A stretch of 64,000 nt of DNA from Saccharicrinis aurantiacus (GTDB lineage Bacteria; Bacteroidota; Bacteroidia; Bacteroidales; Marinilabiliaceae): positions 1 through 64,000 of the forward strand of contig NZ_LYBV02000036.1 of assembly GCF_001660705.2 (NCBI RefSeq). The letters run 5' to 3'. The notes beneath the pieces were generated by a model that saw nothing but the letters and a program-made list of their open reading frames with translations, did not search any database and was not told the DNA's origin. Below are positions 47,074-56,149 of this stretch, one piece after another. Within the stretch, counting starts at the first letter, position 1. Every line of letters starts with the position of its first letter. The position numbers were made by a program, and so were the translations under genes.

Positions 47074-47305
47074 ACTTGTTTCGAAATAGCTATCTCTAAA
47101 TTCAAATAAAATCTGCCCCACTTTTAATGTACTATTTATAAATATTCAAAGAATATTTAGTTACTCCCTTTTTGTCTTTATCCGGCAAGATCCTATGAAT
47201 TCAAGATGTTATCATTTATTAGTTTTATTCTATTAACAACAAAAAACTTTATTTATAATATTTGTACTCAATGCTAAAATTGCAATTAACTAGAAATAAA
47301 TAAAT

Positions 47306-48589
47306 ATGCGTTATATTGTTTTGCTGCTTGTTTCAGTACAAATTATGTTGAGTTCGTGTACTCAAAATATTGAAAATACAAATTTTGTTACCGTAAAAGG
47401 TGATCAGTTTTATTTAAATGGTAAGCCCTATGTTTATGCAGGAGCCAACTACTGGCAGGGTATGCATCTAGGTTCAGAGAAGTATGGGAACCGTGAGCAG
47501 TTAAAGCGAGAATTAGATCAACTTAAAAGTTATGGTATTACCAATTTACGTGTAATGGCAGGTTGTGAAGCCGATGCGACTTCTAAATTTTGTATGCAGC
47601 CGGCTTTACAGACTAGTCCTGGGGTTTATGATGAGGCTTTGTTCGAAGGCTTGGATTTCTTACTAAGCGAAATGGCCAAGCGAGATATGAAGGCTGTTAT
47701 GGTTTTAAGTAATTTCTGGACTTGGAGTGGGGGTTTCTCTCAATATCTGAAGTGGGATGGTGCAGGTGAAATTCCTTATCCACAAATGGATGAGTTTGGT
47801 TGGTGGGATTATGGAGAATATACTAAGGAGTTCTTTAATTCTGAGAATTCGCTTAAATGGTATAATAATCACGTCGATAAAGTACTAGGCAGAACTAATA
47901 CGATTAATGGTAAATCTTACAATGAAGATGTTACTATTATGGCTTGGCAGTTAGCTAATGAGCCGCGAGGATACGATAATGAGGAGCCATTTCAGCGTTG
48001 GATTAAATCTACAGCTGCAAAGTTAAAGTTTTTAGCTCCTGACCATTTGGTATCATTAGGTTCAGAGGGTAATACACCATCGGTAAAAGAAGGTCTGATA
48101 GCGGAGCGTGATAATGCTTACGCTGATATTGATTATATAACTATGCACATTTGGGTTCAGAACTGGAATTGGTTTACTCCAGGTGAAGGGGAAGGTGCTT
48201 ATGCTAAGATGATAAATCAATTTGATGATTATTGGAATGATCATGTCTCAGTTTCGGCAAAGTTAAATAAGCCTATTGTGCTAGAAGAGTATGGTTTAGC
48301 TCGAGATGAGTTTTCTTATGATATAGATGCCCCAGTTACTGATAGAGATAAGTATTATAGCTATGTTTTTAATAATATGGTTTCAAATATCAATAAAAAA
48401 GGTTCGATAAAAGGGATAAACTTTTGGGGATATTCAGGTGAGGCACGTCCGCCAAGACCAGGTGAGTACTGGAACGAAGGGGATGCTTTTGTAGCTGATC
48501 CTCCTCATGAGCTACAGGGTTGGTATGGTGTTTATAATACCGATTTATCCACACTCCAGTTAATAAAAGATCAGATGAGTAAATTATAA
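47306..48589 (+). CDS. GH5 (subfamily 7-like) endo-beta-mannanase lipoprotein
   Basis: A 427-residue retaining clan GH-A enzyme. The lipoprotein signal peptide ends in LSSC with lipidated C18. The catalytic domain starts with YLNGKPYVYAGANYWQGM, has the NLRVMAG strand, acid/base E219 in WQLANEPRG, a MHIWVQNW strand, nucleophile E328 in PIVLEEYG and a GINFWGYSGEARP strand. The shape of these motifs fits GH5_7 mannanases better than cellulases. It lies just outside the susCD operon, on the other side of the regulator gene, in convergent orientation with it. It probably cleaves mannan chains, at the cell surface or in the periplasm. Confidence 0.85.
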   Translation: MRYIVLLLVSVQIMLSSCTQNIENTNFVTVKGDQFYLNGKPYVYAGANYWQGMHLGSEKYGNREQLKRELDQLKSYGITNLRVMAGCEADATSKFCMQPALQTSPGVYDEALFEGLDFLLSEMAKRDMKAVMVLSNFWTWSGGFSQYLKWDGAGEIPYPQMDEFGWWDYGEYTKEFFNSENSLKWYNNHVDKVLGRTNTINGKSYNEDVTIMAWQLANEPRGYDNEEPFQRWIKSTAAKLKFLAPDHLVSLGSEGNTPSVKEGLIAERDNAYADIDYITMHIWVQNWNWFTPGEGEGAYAKMINQFDDYWNDHVSVSAKLNKPIVLEEYGLARDEFSYDIDAPVTDRDKYYSYVFNNMVSNINKKGSIKGINFWGYSGEARPPRPGEYWNEGDAFVADPPHELQGWYGVYNTDLSTLQLIKDQMSKL

Positions 48590-48600
48590 TACTCATCTAA

Positions 48601-48656
48601 AAATAAGAAAGGGAGAAATTACTCATATTGTAATTTCTCCCTTTCTTATTTTATAG
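48601..48656. terminator. Convergent terminator between mannanase and araC
   Basis: A perfect 22-bp stem (48601-48622 with 48630-48651) closes on loop TCATATT. A-rich and T-rich flanks allow it to work in both directions. Confidence 0.88.
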
Positions 48657-48668
48657 GTTTTCTATCTC

Positions 48669-49535
48669 TTAATAAATAGAAACTAATTTCTGTTGAGCTC
48701 TAAATTCACTCGGTGTACAACCTTTTTGAGTTTTAAAAGCGCGGTTAAAGTTCGAAACATTACTAAATCCGCAATCGTAGCAAATCTCCGAAATATTTTT
48801 TTCCGAATCTATTAATAAACGCGCAGCCATTCCAATTCTCATTTCAGTTAAAAAGTCGGTAAAAGAACGTTGCGTTCGCTTTTTAAAGAAGTGACTAAAG
48901 GCTGAAGGAGACATGTTTACTAGATCTGCAACATCGCCTATTTTTATAGAGTTGTGAATGTTTTCGTGCAAGTACTTAGTAACTAATTTTATTCTTCTAC
49001 TTTTTGAAGTATCAAATTGTCTTATATAAGAAGGACTTGATAAATTCGTTTTATTACGAGATATGGCTAAGTCATATAACAATGAAAGCATTTCTAATAC
49101 AGAGTCAAAACCTTGTTGGTTCGATAGTTTTAATATCCTTTCTGTAGCCTCCTTTGTAGTTTGTTCCGAGAACAAAACACCCATCTTCGAATTTTCTAAT
49201 AACTCCTTTATGGGTAGCGCTAACTTTCTTGATAAAAAATGTTCGCTCGGGAATTCAGCATTAAATTGTATCGTAATAACTTGTGCATTCTTATCCTCAC
49301 TTGTCCAAGCATGTGGAGTATTAGGACCAATAAGAACTAGGTCGGCCGATGAAAAGTCCATTATGGAATCTCCAATAATTCTTTTACCATTAGCATTAAG
49401 CACTAAGTTTAGTTCATACTCGGGATGAAAGTGAACTGGAAAATCAAATTTTGCAGTTGGATGATTCATTATTACAAAAAAATCATCTGTTGATAAAGGT
49501 GCAATTTCTCTAATTATACGTTGGTACATCAGCAT
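48669..49535 (-). CDS. AraC-family transcriptional regulator with cupin sensor domain
   Basis: A 288-residue regulator. The N-terminal half is a cupin with the metal/sugar-binding pattern FPVHFHPEYELNLVL and IGPNTPHAW. The C-terminal half is the AraC DNA-binding domain with both helix-turn-helices (KIGDVADLVNMSPSAFSHFFKKRTQRSFTDF and ISEICYDCGFSNVSNFNRAFKTQKGCTPSEFR, given here as regions about 195-235 and 243-280). It sits between the mannanase and the divergent susCD operon and is the natural candidate to control both, sensing a sugar. The ATG at 49535 is used; a second ATG two codons on is possible. Confidence 0.9.
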   Translation of the reverse strand: MLMYQRIIREIAPLSTDDFFVIMNHPTAKFDFPVHFHPEYELNLVLNANGKRIIGDSIMDFSSADLVLIGPNTPHAWTSEDKNAQVITIQFNAEFPSEHFLSRKLALPIKELLENSKMGVLFSEQTTKEATERILKLSNQQGFDSVLEMLSLLYDLAISRNKTNLSSPSYIRQFDTSKSRRIKLVTKYLHENIHNSIKIGDVADLVNMSPSAFSHFFKKRTQRSFTDFLTEMRIGMAARLLIDSEKNISEICYDCGFSNVSNFNRAFKTQKGCTPSEFRAQQKLVSIY

Positions 49536-49553
49536 TAAGTATTAGTTATGCTA

Positions 49554-49561
49554 CAAATGTA
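49554..49561 (-). promoter_or_regulatory. -7 promoter element of araC
   Basis: On the minus strand TACATTTG (49561-49554) fits TAnnTTTG and ends 18 bases before the ATG at 49535. Confidence 0.5.
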
Positions 49562-49725
49562 ATAAAATTATTCATAAAACCATTGTTGTTAAAAAGTGTA
49601 CTTACTGCTGATTGGTAGATGTTTATAGCTTACTGGTGTCGGTATTTTTAATTCTATACGACTTACTATTCATCAAAATACCATAAAATAGCTTAATTTG
49701 TGTATAAAAGCCTCATTAGCTTGGA

Positions 49726-49733
49726 TACATTTG
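49726..49733 (+). promoter_or_regulatory. -7 promoter element of susC operon
   Basis: TACATTTG fits TAnnTTTG and is identical to the box of the divergent araC gene. It ends 55 bases before the ATG at 49789. A TTTG stands upstream at 49697-49700, somewhat far for a -33 element, as often seen for activator-dependent promoters. Confidence 0.5.
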
Positions 49734-49788
49734 TAATGTCTTAAAAAAGATTAAAAAAACTAAAGCTCAGCTATTAAAAGCGGTATTT

Positions 49789-52700
49789 ATGAAAAGAATG
49801 TTTAAAAAAGTTAAGGTGATTGTATTGTCACTTGCTCTTTGTTCGTTCTCCTTGTTGGCTTCAGCCCAGCAACGAACAATAAAAGGAGTAGTGAGTGATG
49901 CAAGTGGTTTTGCACTTCCTGGTGCAAATGTTTACGAGAAAGGTTCAACCAATGGAACTATTACTGACATTGATGGTAATTACTTATTAAATGTTAGTTC
50001 TGTTGAATCTACAGTTGTGTTCTCAATTATTGGAATGCAACAACAGGAAGTTGTAGTAGGTAATCAATCAACAATTGATATTGTATTACAAGATGAAATG
50101 TTGGGTTTGGATGAGGTAGTAGTTGTTGGTTATGGCTCTGTAAAGAAGAGTGATTTAACAGGTTCAGTTGCTTCTGTGAAGATGGATAATCTTCCTGCAA
50201 AGCCGGCCAACTCTATTGATGGACTATTGCAAGGGCAAAGTGCAGGTGTGCAGGTGAATATGTCTTCTGATGATCCAGGCGCTGGTGCTTCTATTCGAAT
50301 TCGTGGGGGTAGTTCATTAAATGGAGGTAACGATCCTTTAGTTGTTGTAGATGGCTTTCCAATAGGTTATGCAGGGGATATTAAGCAAATATCACCTCAG
50401 GATATTGAGTCTATGGAGATATTAAAGGATGCATCAGCATCAGCTATTTATGGTTCTAGAGGTGCTAATGGTGTAATAATGATCACTACTAAGAAAGGCT
50501 CTAAGAACACAACGGAGGTTTCAGTGTCTCAACAAAACACTATTTCTGATTTTACATCAGAGTTAAATCTATGGAGGGATCCTGTATTGATGGCAGGCCT
50601 TAGTAATGAGGCTAGGCTAAATGGAGGTTTAGTGCCTTTTTATATTGGTGCGAATGATGCAAATGGTATTTATTATCCATCAGTAAAAGAATTAAGCGAT
50701 GGCTCTTGGCAGTATAATACGCGCTGGGATGATGTGGTATTTCGTAATCCTGTCTCTAACAACACAAATGTGGCTATTCGTACACAGACTGATAAAACGC
50801 AGTTTAGCTTTAGTACTACTTACTTTACAGATGAAGGAGTTTATGTTGAGGATGACTATAGTAAGTTGAATTTGAACTTAAATGTTGTTCAGAAACTATA
50901 TGAGAATATTACTGTAGGTACTAACGTTATTTTTTCAAATGGTAGCCGTAATAATAATGGTGGTTTGGCCTATTGGCGAAATCCAATTTTCCCGGTTTAT
51001 AATAACGATGATCCTGAACAAGGTTATTTTATGATTGGTGCTCAGGATTTTGATCATCCGGTTGCTTTAACCGAAAATAGAATCAATACAAATGACTTTC
51101 TCGATTTAATTAGTTCTGCTTTTGTTGATGCTCAAATCTTACCATCGTTAAAGTTTAAATCTCAAATAAATTATAAATTCGGACGTAGTATCAGCGATGT
51201 TTATAATCCTAAAATTTATACTTCTGATGGTACTAATAATAACGGTGCTGCAGAAATTAAAAATTGGGAGAATAGTGAAATTGTATCAGAAACCTTTTTA
51301 ACTTATAATAAAACCTTTAATGAGGTTCATAGCTTAAGTGCAATGGGTGGTTTTTCGTATCAATATACCGAAACTCGATTTTCAAACCTTTATGCAAAAG
51401 GTTTTTTAAATGAGTCTTTAGGAACGGGCAACATCGGAGTTGGTACTCCTGAACAGCAGAGAGTTGAGAATGGAATTTCAGAAACTGTAATGCATTCGTG
51501 GTTGGGCAGATTAAACTACGTATATAATAATAAGTATTTGGCTACTTTCACTATGCGTGCCGATGGTTCATCTAAATTTGGTGCCAATAATCGTTGGGCT
51601 ATGTTCCCATCAGGTGCTTTGGGTTGGAAAATGCATAATGAGGATTTTATCAAAAACCTCGGTGTATTTGATGAGCTTAAATTAAGAGGTAGTTATGGTA
51701 TCTCGGGTAATCAAGGGGTTGATCCTTACTTAATCAATAGTCGTTACGGACAAGATCAGTATCATGTAAACGGCAGCTGGCAATCTGCAATTGGTCCTGG
51801 TTATGTTGTAGATTGGGATGATCAGACAGGTAAAAAGACTTGGGGAGGTATCCCTAATGCCGACCTTAAATGGGAAACTACACAACAGGTTAATGTGGGT
51901 GCTGATTTAGCCTTTTTTAATCGTCGCTTGCGCATAACGGCCGACTATTACTATAAGTATACAACAGACTTGCTTCGTGAGCGTTGGTTATCACCATCAT
52001 CATCATATGATAAGATGTGGATTAACGATGGCGAAATTAAAAACCAAGGAGTTGAGTTAACTATTGATGGTGATATCATGAATAGAAACGACTGGAGAAT
52101 ATCTGGAGGACTTATGTTATCTCATAATAAAAATGAGGTTATGAGTTTAGGAAATGCTTCTACTTCGGGCTTAAGCACGGATCCAAATACGGGTATGGAA
52201 TATGAGTTCTATGGAAATACAATAGAAGCTTATAGAGCAATTCCAAGTATTTTAGGAATTGGTGAGGCTGTTGGAGTATTTTACGGACATAAAGTTGATG
52301 GCATTGTACAGAGTGAAGCCGATGGTTTAGCTGCAGGCTTAGATGGTAAGTTGGCTCAGGCCGGGGAGTTTAAATATGTTGATATTAATGAAGATGGTGT
52401 AATCGACGAAAATGATCGTACAGTAATTGGTGATCCAAATCCTGATTTAATTGCCAGTTTAAATTTACAGGTGAGTTATAAAAACTTCGACCTGTCAATG
52501 TTCTTCAATAGTAGCTTTGGTCAGGATGTATTAAATACAAAAGCATTTAGCGAGCCTAATAATATGCCACTGCGCTGGACTCAAGATAACCAGACGAATG
52601 ATTACCCTAGTTTAAGAGAAGGTAGAAATATATATATGTCTGATTGGTATATCCAAAATGCAAATTTCCTTCGTCTTCAAAACCTTTCTTTAGGATACAA

Positions 52701-52878
52701 TATCAAAGAGTTTGGAGTATCATGGATAAAGAGGGGACGTGTTTTTATGAATGCTACTAACTTATTTACCATTACAAATTTCGAAGGTTACGATCCTGAA
52801 GTAGGAAGTGATGGGATCTATTGGGGAGGATATCCAAGGTTGAGAAAGTGGACAATGGGTGTTGAGTTTACATTCTAA
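49789..52878 (+). CDS. susC: SusC/RagA-family TonB-linked outer-membrane transporter
   Basis: The 1029-residue protein has a signal peptide (ending SAQQ, about residue 28) and a carboxypeptidase-regulatory-like domain (30-105, GVVSDASGFALPGANV). The SusC signature LDEVVVVGYGSVKKSDLTGSV starts near residue 108. The plug contains IRIRGGSSLNGGNDPLVVVDG and IESMEILKDASASAIYGSRGANGVIMI. The TonB-dependent barrel ends in KWTMGVEFTF. With SusD, encoded 17 bases downstream, it should import oligosaccharides across the outer membrane. Surrounding mannan-active enzymes point to manno-oligosaccharides as cargo. Confidence 0.95.
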   Translation: MKRMFKKVKVIVLSLALCSFSLLASAQQRTIKGVVSDASGFALPGANVYEKGSTNGTITDIDGNYLLNVSSVESTVVFSIIGMQQQEVVVGNQSTIDIVLQDEMLGLDEVVVVGYGSVKKSDLTGSVASVKMDNLPAKPANSIDGLLQGQSAGVQVNMSSDDPGAGASIRIRGGSSLNGGNDPLVVVDGFPIGYAGDIKQISPQDIESMEILKDASASAIYGSRGANGVIMITTKKGSKNTTEVSVSQQNTISDFTSELNLWRDPVLMAGLSNEARLNGGLVPFYIGANDANGIYYPSVKELSDGSWQYNTRWDDVVFRNPVSNNTNVAIRTQTDKTQFSFSTTYFTDEGVYVEDDYSKLNLNLNVVQKLYENITVGTNVIFSNGSRNNNGGLAYWRNPIFPVYNNDDPEQGYFMIGAQDFDHPVALTENRINTNDFLDLISSAFVDAQILPSLKFKSQINYKFGRSISDVYNPKIYTSDGTNNNGAAEIKNWENSEIVSETFLTYNKTFNEVHSLSAMGGFSYQYTETRFSNLYAKGFLNESLGTGNIGVGTPEQQRVENGISETVMHSWLGRLNYVYNNKYLATFTMRADGSSKFGANNRWAMFPSGALGWKMHNEDFIKNLGVFDELKLRGSYGISGNQGVDPYLINSRYGQDQYHVNGSWQSAIGPGYVVDWDDQTGKKTWGGIPNADLKWETTQQVNVGADLAFFNRRLRITADYYYKYTTDLLRERWLSPSSSYDKMWINDGEIKNQGVELTIDGDIMNRNDWRISGGLMLSHNKNEVMSLGNASTSGLSTDPNTGMEYEFYGNTIEAYRAIPSILGIGEAVGVFYGHKVDGIVQSEADGLAAGLDGKLAQAGEFKYVDINEDGVIDENDRTVIGDPNPDLIASLNLQVSYKNFDLSMFFNSSFGQDVLNTKAFSEPNNMPLRWTQDNQTNDYPSLREGRNIYMSDWYIQNANFLRLQNLSLGYNIKEFGVSWIKRGRVFMNATNLFTITNFEGYDPEVGSDGIYWGGYPRLRKWTMGVEFTF

Positions 52879-52895
52879 TATTAAAACAGATAATT

Positions 52896-54398
52896 ATGAA
52901 AACAATAAATAAAATAGTATTAGGATTTGCTGTTGTATTGGGCTTAAGTTCTTGCGAGGGCTTAGATGTAGAGCCTAAATCATTTTACTCCGCAGATAAC
53001 TTTTATAAATCGATAGATGATGCAAGGTCATCTTTATATTATGCCTACGATGCTTTAACATTAACAAGTTATGCTCCCTTAAATTATTATTTTGGTGAGT
53101 TGCCAACTGATAATTGTAATGTAAAACCTGATGAGGGTGCTGATGCTCAGGCTTTGGTAAATTGGGAGGTTACTTCACAAAATACTTTGTTATTAGAATA
53201 TTATCGTAGTGCCTATATCGGTATTAATAGAGCAAATGCAGTAATAGCCAATGTAGTTGATCGCGGTTTTGAGCAATCAGAAGTAGATGATATTGTTGGA
53301 CAGGCGTACTTTTTACGTGCGTGGAATCACTTTAATATAGTGCGAACTTTTGGTTTGGCTCCATTACAGAAAAATTTTATAAATACATTAGAGCAAACTA
53401 CTACAGGTTTGCCGCAGGATATGCAAGAAGTCTATACTTTCTTGATAGATGACCTAACAAAGTCCATTGAATTACTGAATGTAAATAGGGTTGTAGGTTT
53501 AGCTGACAAGGTGGCGGCTCAAGCATTATTGGCAAAAGTTTATTTGTATGCCGCATCAGCCAAAAGCAGTGGTGTGCCAAAGTATGATGTTCTTCAAGCT
53601 AGCGCCGATGAACTGTATGCAAAAGCAGCTGAATATTCAGCATTGGTTCTAACCGGACAAAATGTTTACGGACACGATACTGTTCCGAGAAATATTTATA
53701 GCATAAATAGTCCAGATGGACCAGAGCATATATTTATTTTGTCAATGGATCGTACGGGTACTAACGAGGGAGATTTCTCAAAAATATCACGCTATTTTAT
53801 TCCGAGTTTAGGAGGTGCAAAATTTTTCGTAAAGCATAGTGATAATACATTTGAAAAAACCTTAGATGGATGGAGTGTTTTTCAAACGACTTCTAATTTA
53901 TTAAATAGTTACGGTTCTGATGATAGACGTAGGGTTGACTTAATGACCACAGAAGCTTACGACGAGAAGGATACAACGTTGGTTGGTAATGTAAGTGACG
54001 GAACGGTGGCTTATGAGTTTACTTTAAAATATCTAGATGCTGATTTCGAAGGAGAAAAAACAAGTGTTAAGCCTTATTTGATTCGTTATTCTGATGTGCA
54101 GTTGATTTACGCTGAGGCTGTTGCTAGTGGAGGTGAAGCGTTGAAACAATATAACCAGATACGCAAAAGAGCAGGTGTAGATGAGTTAGATGCTATGCCA
54201 TCAAAAGAGGAATTCCGTAAGTTAGTTATTGAAGAGCGTCGCAGAGAGCTTGCTTTTGAAGGAGATCGTTTGTGGGATTTAAGAAGAAATAATATGGTAC
54301 AAGAAAAAGTGGTTGAGGCTGCTGGTCTAACACCTGAAGCATTGTCTTTTTATCCTATTCCGCAGCGCGAAATCGATTTAAATCCTAACATCAATTAA
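52896..54398 (+). CDS. susD: SusD/RagB-family nutrient-binding outer-membrane lipoprotein
   Basis: The 500-residue lipoprotein has a signal peptide ending in LSSC with C20 as the lipidation site. It contains typical SusD features: an N-terminal helical pack (YYAYDALTLTSYAPLNYYFGEL), TPR-like helices (ADKVAAQALLAKVYLYAA), and the C-terminal signature FRKLVIEERRRELAFEGDRLWDLRR followed by PIPQREIDLNPN. It caps the SusC transporter on the cell surface and hands over glycans. It follows susC by 17 bases and precedes the next gene by 10, clearly in one operon. Confidence 0.95.
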   Translation: MKTINKIVLGFAVVLGLSSCEGLDVEPKSFYSADNFYKSIDDARSSLYYAYDALTLTSYAPLNYYFGELPTDNCNVKPDEGADAQALVNWEVTSQNTLLLEYYRSAYIGINRANAVIANVVDRGFEQSEVDDIVGQAYFLRAWNHFNIVRTFGLAPLQKNFINTLEQTTTGLPQDMQEVYTFLIDDLTKSIELLNVNRVVGLADKVAAQALLAKVYLYAASAKSSGVPKYDVLQASADELYAKAAEYSALVLTGQNVYGHDTVPRNIYSINSPDGPEHIFILSMDRTGTNEGDFSKISRYFIPSLGGAKFFVKHSDNTFEKTLDGWSVFQTTSNLLNSYGSDDRRRVDLMTTEAYDEKDTTLVGNVSDGTVAYEFTLKYLDADFEGEKTSVKPYLIRYSDVQLIYAEAVASGGEALKQYNQIRKRAGVDELDAMPSKEEFRKLVIEERRRELAFEGDRLWDLRRNNMVQEKVVEAAGLTPEALSFYPIPQREIDLNPNIN

Positions 54399-54408
54399 TT
54401 ATTGAGTC

Positions 54409-56082
54409 ATGAAAAAAACAATTTATATATGTATGCTCGTATTTGCAGTCTTGATGTCTGCATGTACAGTAGATCCCTTGAAAGAGATTAAGGAAGGAGA
54501 TTGGAATAAAGAACGTAATGTTATTTCTCTCTTGGTAGATGGGCAAATTGGTACTGCGGTTATTAATAGAAATGGAGATGATGCGGACTTAATTTTATAT
54601 GCAAAGTTTGAGAATATCGAAGATTTATCAAAGGTAGAGATAAAAGATATTGAATTATCGTATGGTGCTTCAACACCTAACGAAGTTGGTTCAATATTAA
54701 ATTTTGCCAATACAGATACAACATCAATGCTTACTGTAGTTTCGGGTTCAGGAACTGAGCTTGAGTGGAATATTTCAATGAAACCATTTGTATCTGATTT
54801 AGAAGGCGACTGGTATATTGGCGAAATAGGGATGTACTGCGATATGTGGAGTTCTGAAGATTGGGGGTGGGAAAAAACAGTAATGATTGCTGATTACTTA
54901 CCTGCAGTATCTCCTGAGTTGGATAATAAAATAAGTTTTGTTGTTGAAGGAGCCGATGAAAAAGGGAATCCTTTTGGGAGTTATGAAAATAACGCTGGTA
55001 ACGATAACTTATATGGCGACTTTTCTGACGAAAGTAAAGAATGGGATTTCAATGAAAGGTTTAGAAGAGTTCCGATGGGTAAAGGAACTTGGTTACGCGA
55101 TTTTGCTCGTAATAAAGTTGTAATTACCGATGATAAGGATAAGGAATATGAGTTAGACTTAGAGTTGTTTAAAGAGACTGGCGAACTAGCATTAAAAGGT
55201 GCTTTAGATTATTTGCCAGAGCTTGTAGATTGGGACGATACGGATTGGGTATATGAAGAATTAGCTCACATGTCTAACCCAATGTGGTACAAACTTACTA
55301 AGGATTATGAGCCCCAAACGGGTAACTCTATACTTAACTTAATGGTGAAGGATCAGCTAGGTGAATCTAGTGTAGATGAAGAAAATAAGCAGCTTGTAGT
55401 GGTTATCCCAGATAATGGTTCAGATATCTCTGCAATAGAAATTACAGCGCTTGAAGTATCGTATGGTGCTTCTGCGGATGTTGTTGTGGGTAGCACACTC
55501 GATTTTTCATCAGAAAATACAAGCAGTGTTACCGTTACTTCAGAAGCGGGTGAAGAGTCGGTTTGGACTATCAAATTAATGGTAGCTCCTGATTTAGCAG
55601 GCACTTGGTCGCTTCCTTCTCAGATTATTTATGTTGAACAAGAATGGGGTGATAAATATACTAAGGATATTAGCGTGGACTTTGTTAATGCTTCTAAGGA
55701 ATATGACAACGAGGTGGTGATTGTTGAAGAGGGCTTAAGTGATGGCAAGCCTTTTGGTAAAATTACAAATAATGCGGGTGCTGATGGCCAATATGCTGAT
55801 TATGATATGCCTGATGATGACACGGTAGATATGAACTATAAACTTAGGCATTTACTTCCTACTGGGGAGTCTTACTGGGAGTTAGATTTAAATACCCTTA
55901 CAATGTCTATTGGTGTTTCAAAGGATGAAATAACATCTACTGCAAAGTTAGTACCAACAGATACAGGTGTTACACTTCAGTTTGAAATTCCATATAAAGA
56001 TAATGAGCCTACATGGAATTATAATAACTATGACAATTATATGTGTTGGTCTTATCAATTCGATATTAATCTCGATAAGTAA
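54409..56082 (+). CDS. Duplicated surface glycan-binding-type lipoprotein (SGBP candidate)
   Basis: A 557-residue lipoprotein (signal peptide ending MSAC, C19) in the position where PULs encode a surface glycan-binding protein. The chain is two copies of a unit of about 270 residues, starting near N37 and N306. Each has an Ig-like sandwich resembling DUF5018 (NVISLLVDG... / NSILNLMVKD..., each with LSYGAS or VSYGAS). A second domain then follows, with shared landmarks DLEGDW/DLAGTW, NPFGSYENNAG/KPFGKITNNAG and RVPMGKGTW/LLPTGESYW. No catalytic motif is evident. Mannan binding is inferred only from the neighbourhood. The conserved Trp and Tyr residues could form binding platforms. Confidence 0.72.
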   Translation: MKKTIYICMLVFAVLMSACTVDPLKEIKEGDWNKERNVISLLVDGQIGTAVINRNGDDADLILYAKFENIEDLSKVEIKDIELSYGASTPNEVGSILNFANTDTTSMLTVVSGSGTELEWNISMKPFVSDLEGDWYIGEIGMYCDMWSSEDWGWEKTVMIADYLPAVSPELDNKISFVVEGADEKGNPFGSYENNAGNDNLYGDFSDESKEWDFNERFRRVPMGKGTWLRDFARNKVVITDDKDKEYELDLELFKETGELALKGALDYLPELVDWDDTDWVYEELAHMSNPMWYKLTKDYEPQTGNSILNLMVKDQLGESSVDEENKQLVVVIPDNGSDISAIEITALEVSYGASADVVVGSTLDFSSENTSSVTVTSEAGEESVWTIKLMVAPDLAGTWSLPSQIIYVEQEWGDKYTKDISVDFVNASKEYDNEVVIVEEGLSDGKPFGKITNNAGADGQYADYDMPDDDTVDMNYKLRHLLPTGESYWELDLNTLTMSIGVSKDEITSTAKLVPTDTGVTLQFEIPYKDNEPTWNYNNYDNYMCWSYQFDINLDK

Positions 56083-56103
56083 TAAGTATAGATAACAAAT
56101 ATT

Positions 56104-56130
56104 CCACTTGCAAATATGCTTTGCAAGTGG
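56104..56130 (+). other. Intercistronic stem-loop before first GH-A gene
   Basis: A perfect 11-bp stem CCACTTGCAAA/TTTGCAAGTGG (56104-56114, 56120-56130) with loop TATGC ends 20 bases before the ATG at 56150. No T tract follows, so it is not a standard terminator. Confidence 0.7.
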
Positions 56131-56149
56131 AGTTATAAAATATAAAACA

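Noticed and set aside
56108-56149. Fourteen extra codons from a TTG in front of the first GH-A-like gene
   Set aside because: The extension runs through a perfect hairpin and would bury the lipoprotein signal peptide, which starts neatly at the ATG at 56150.
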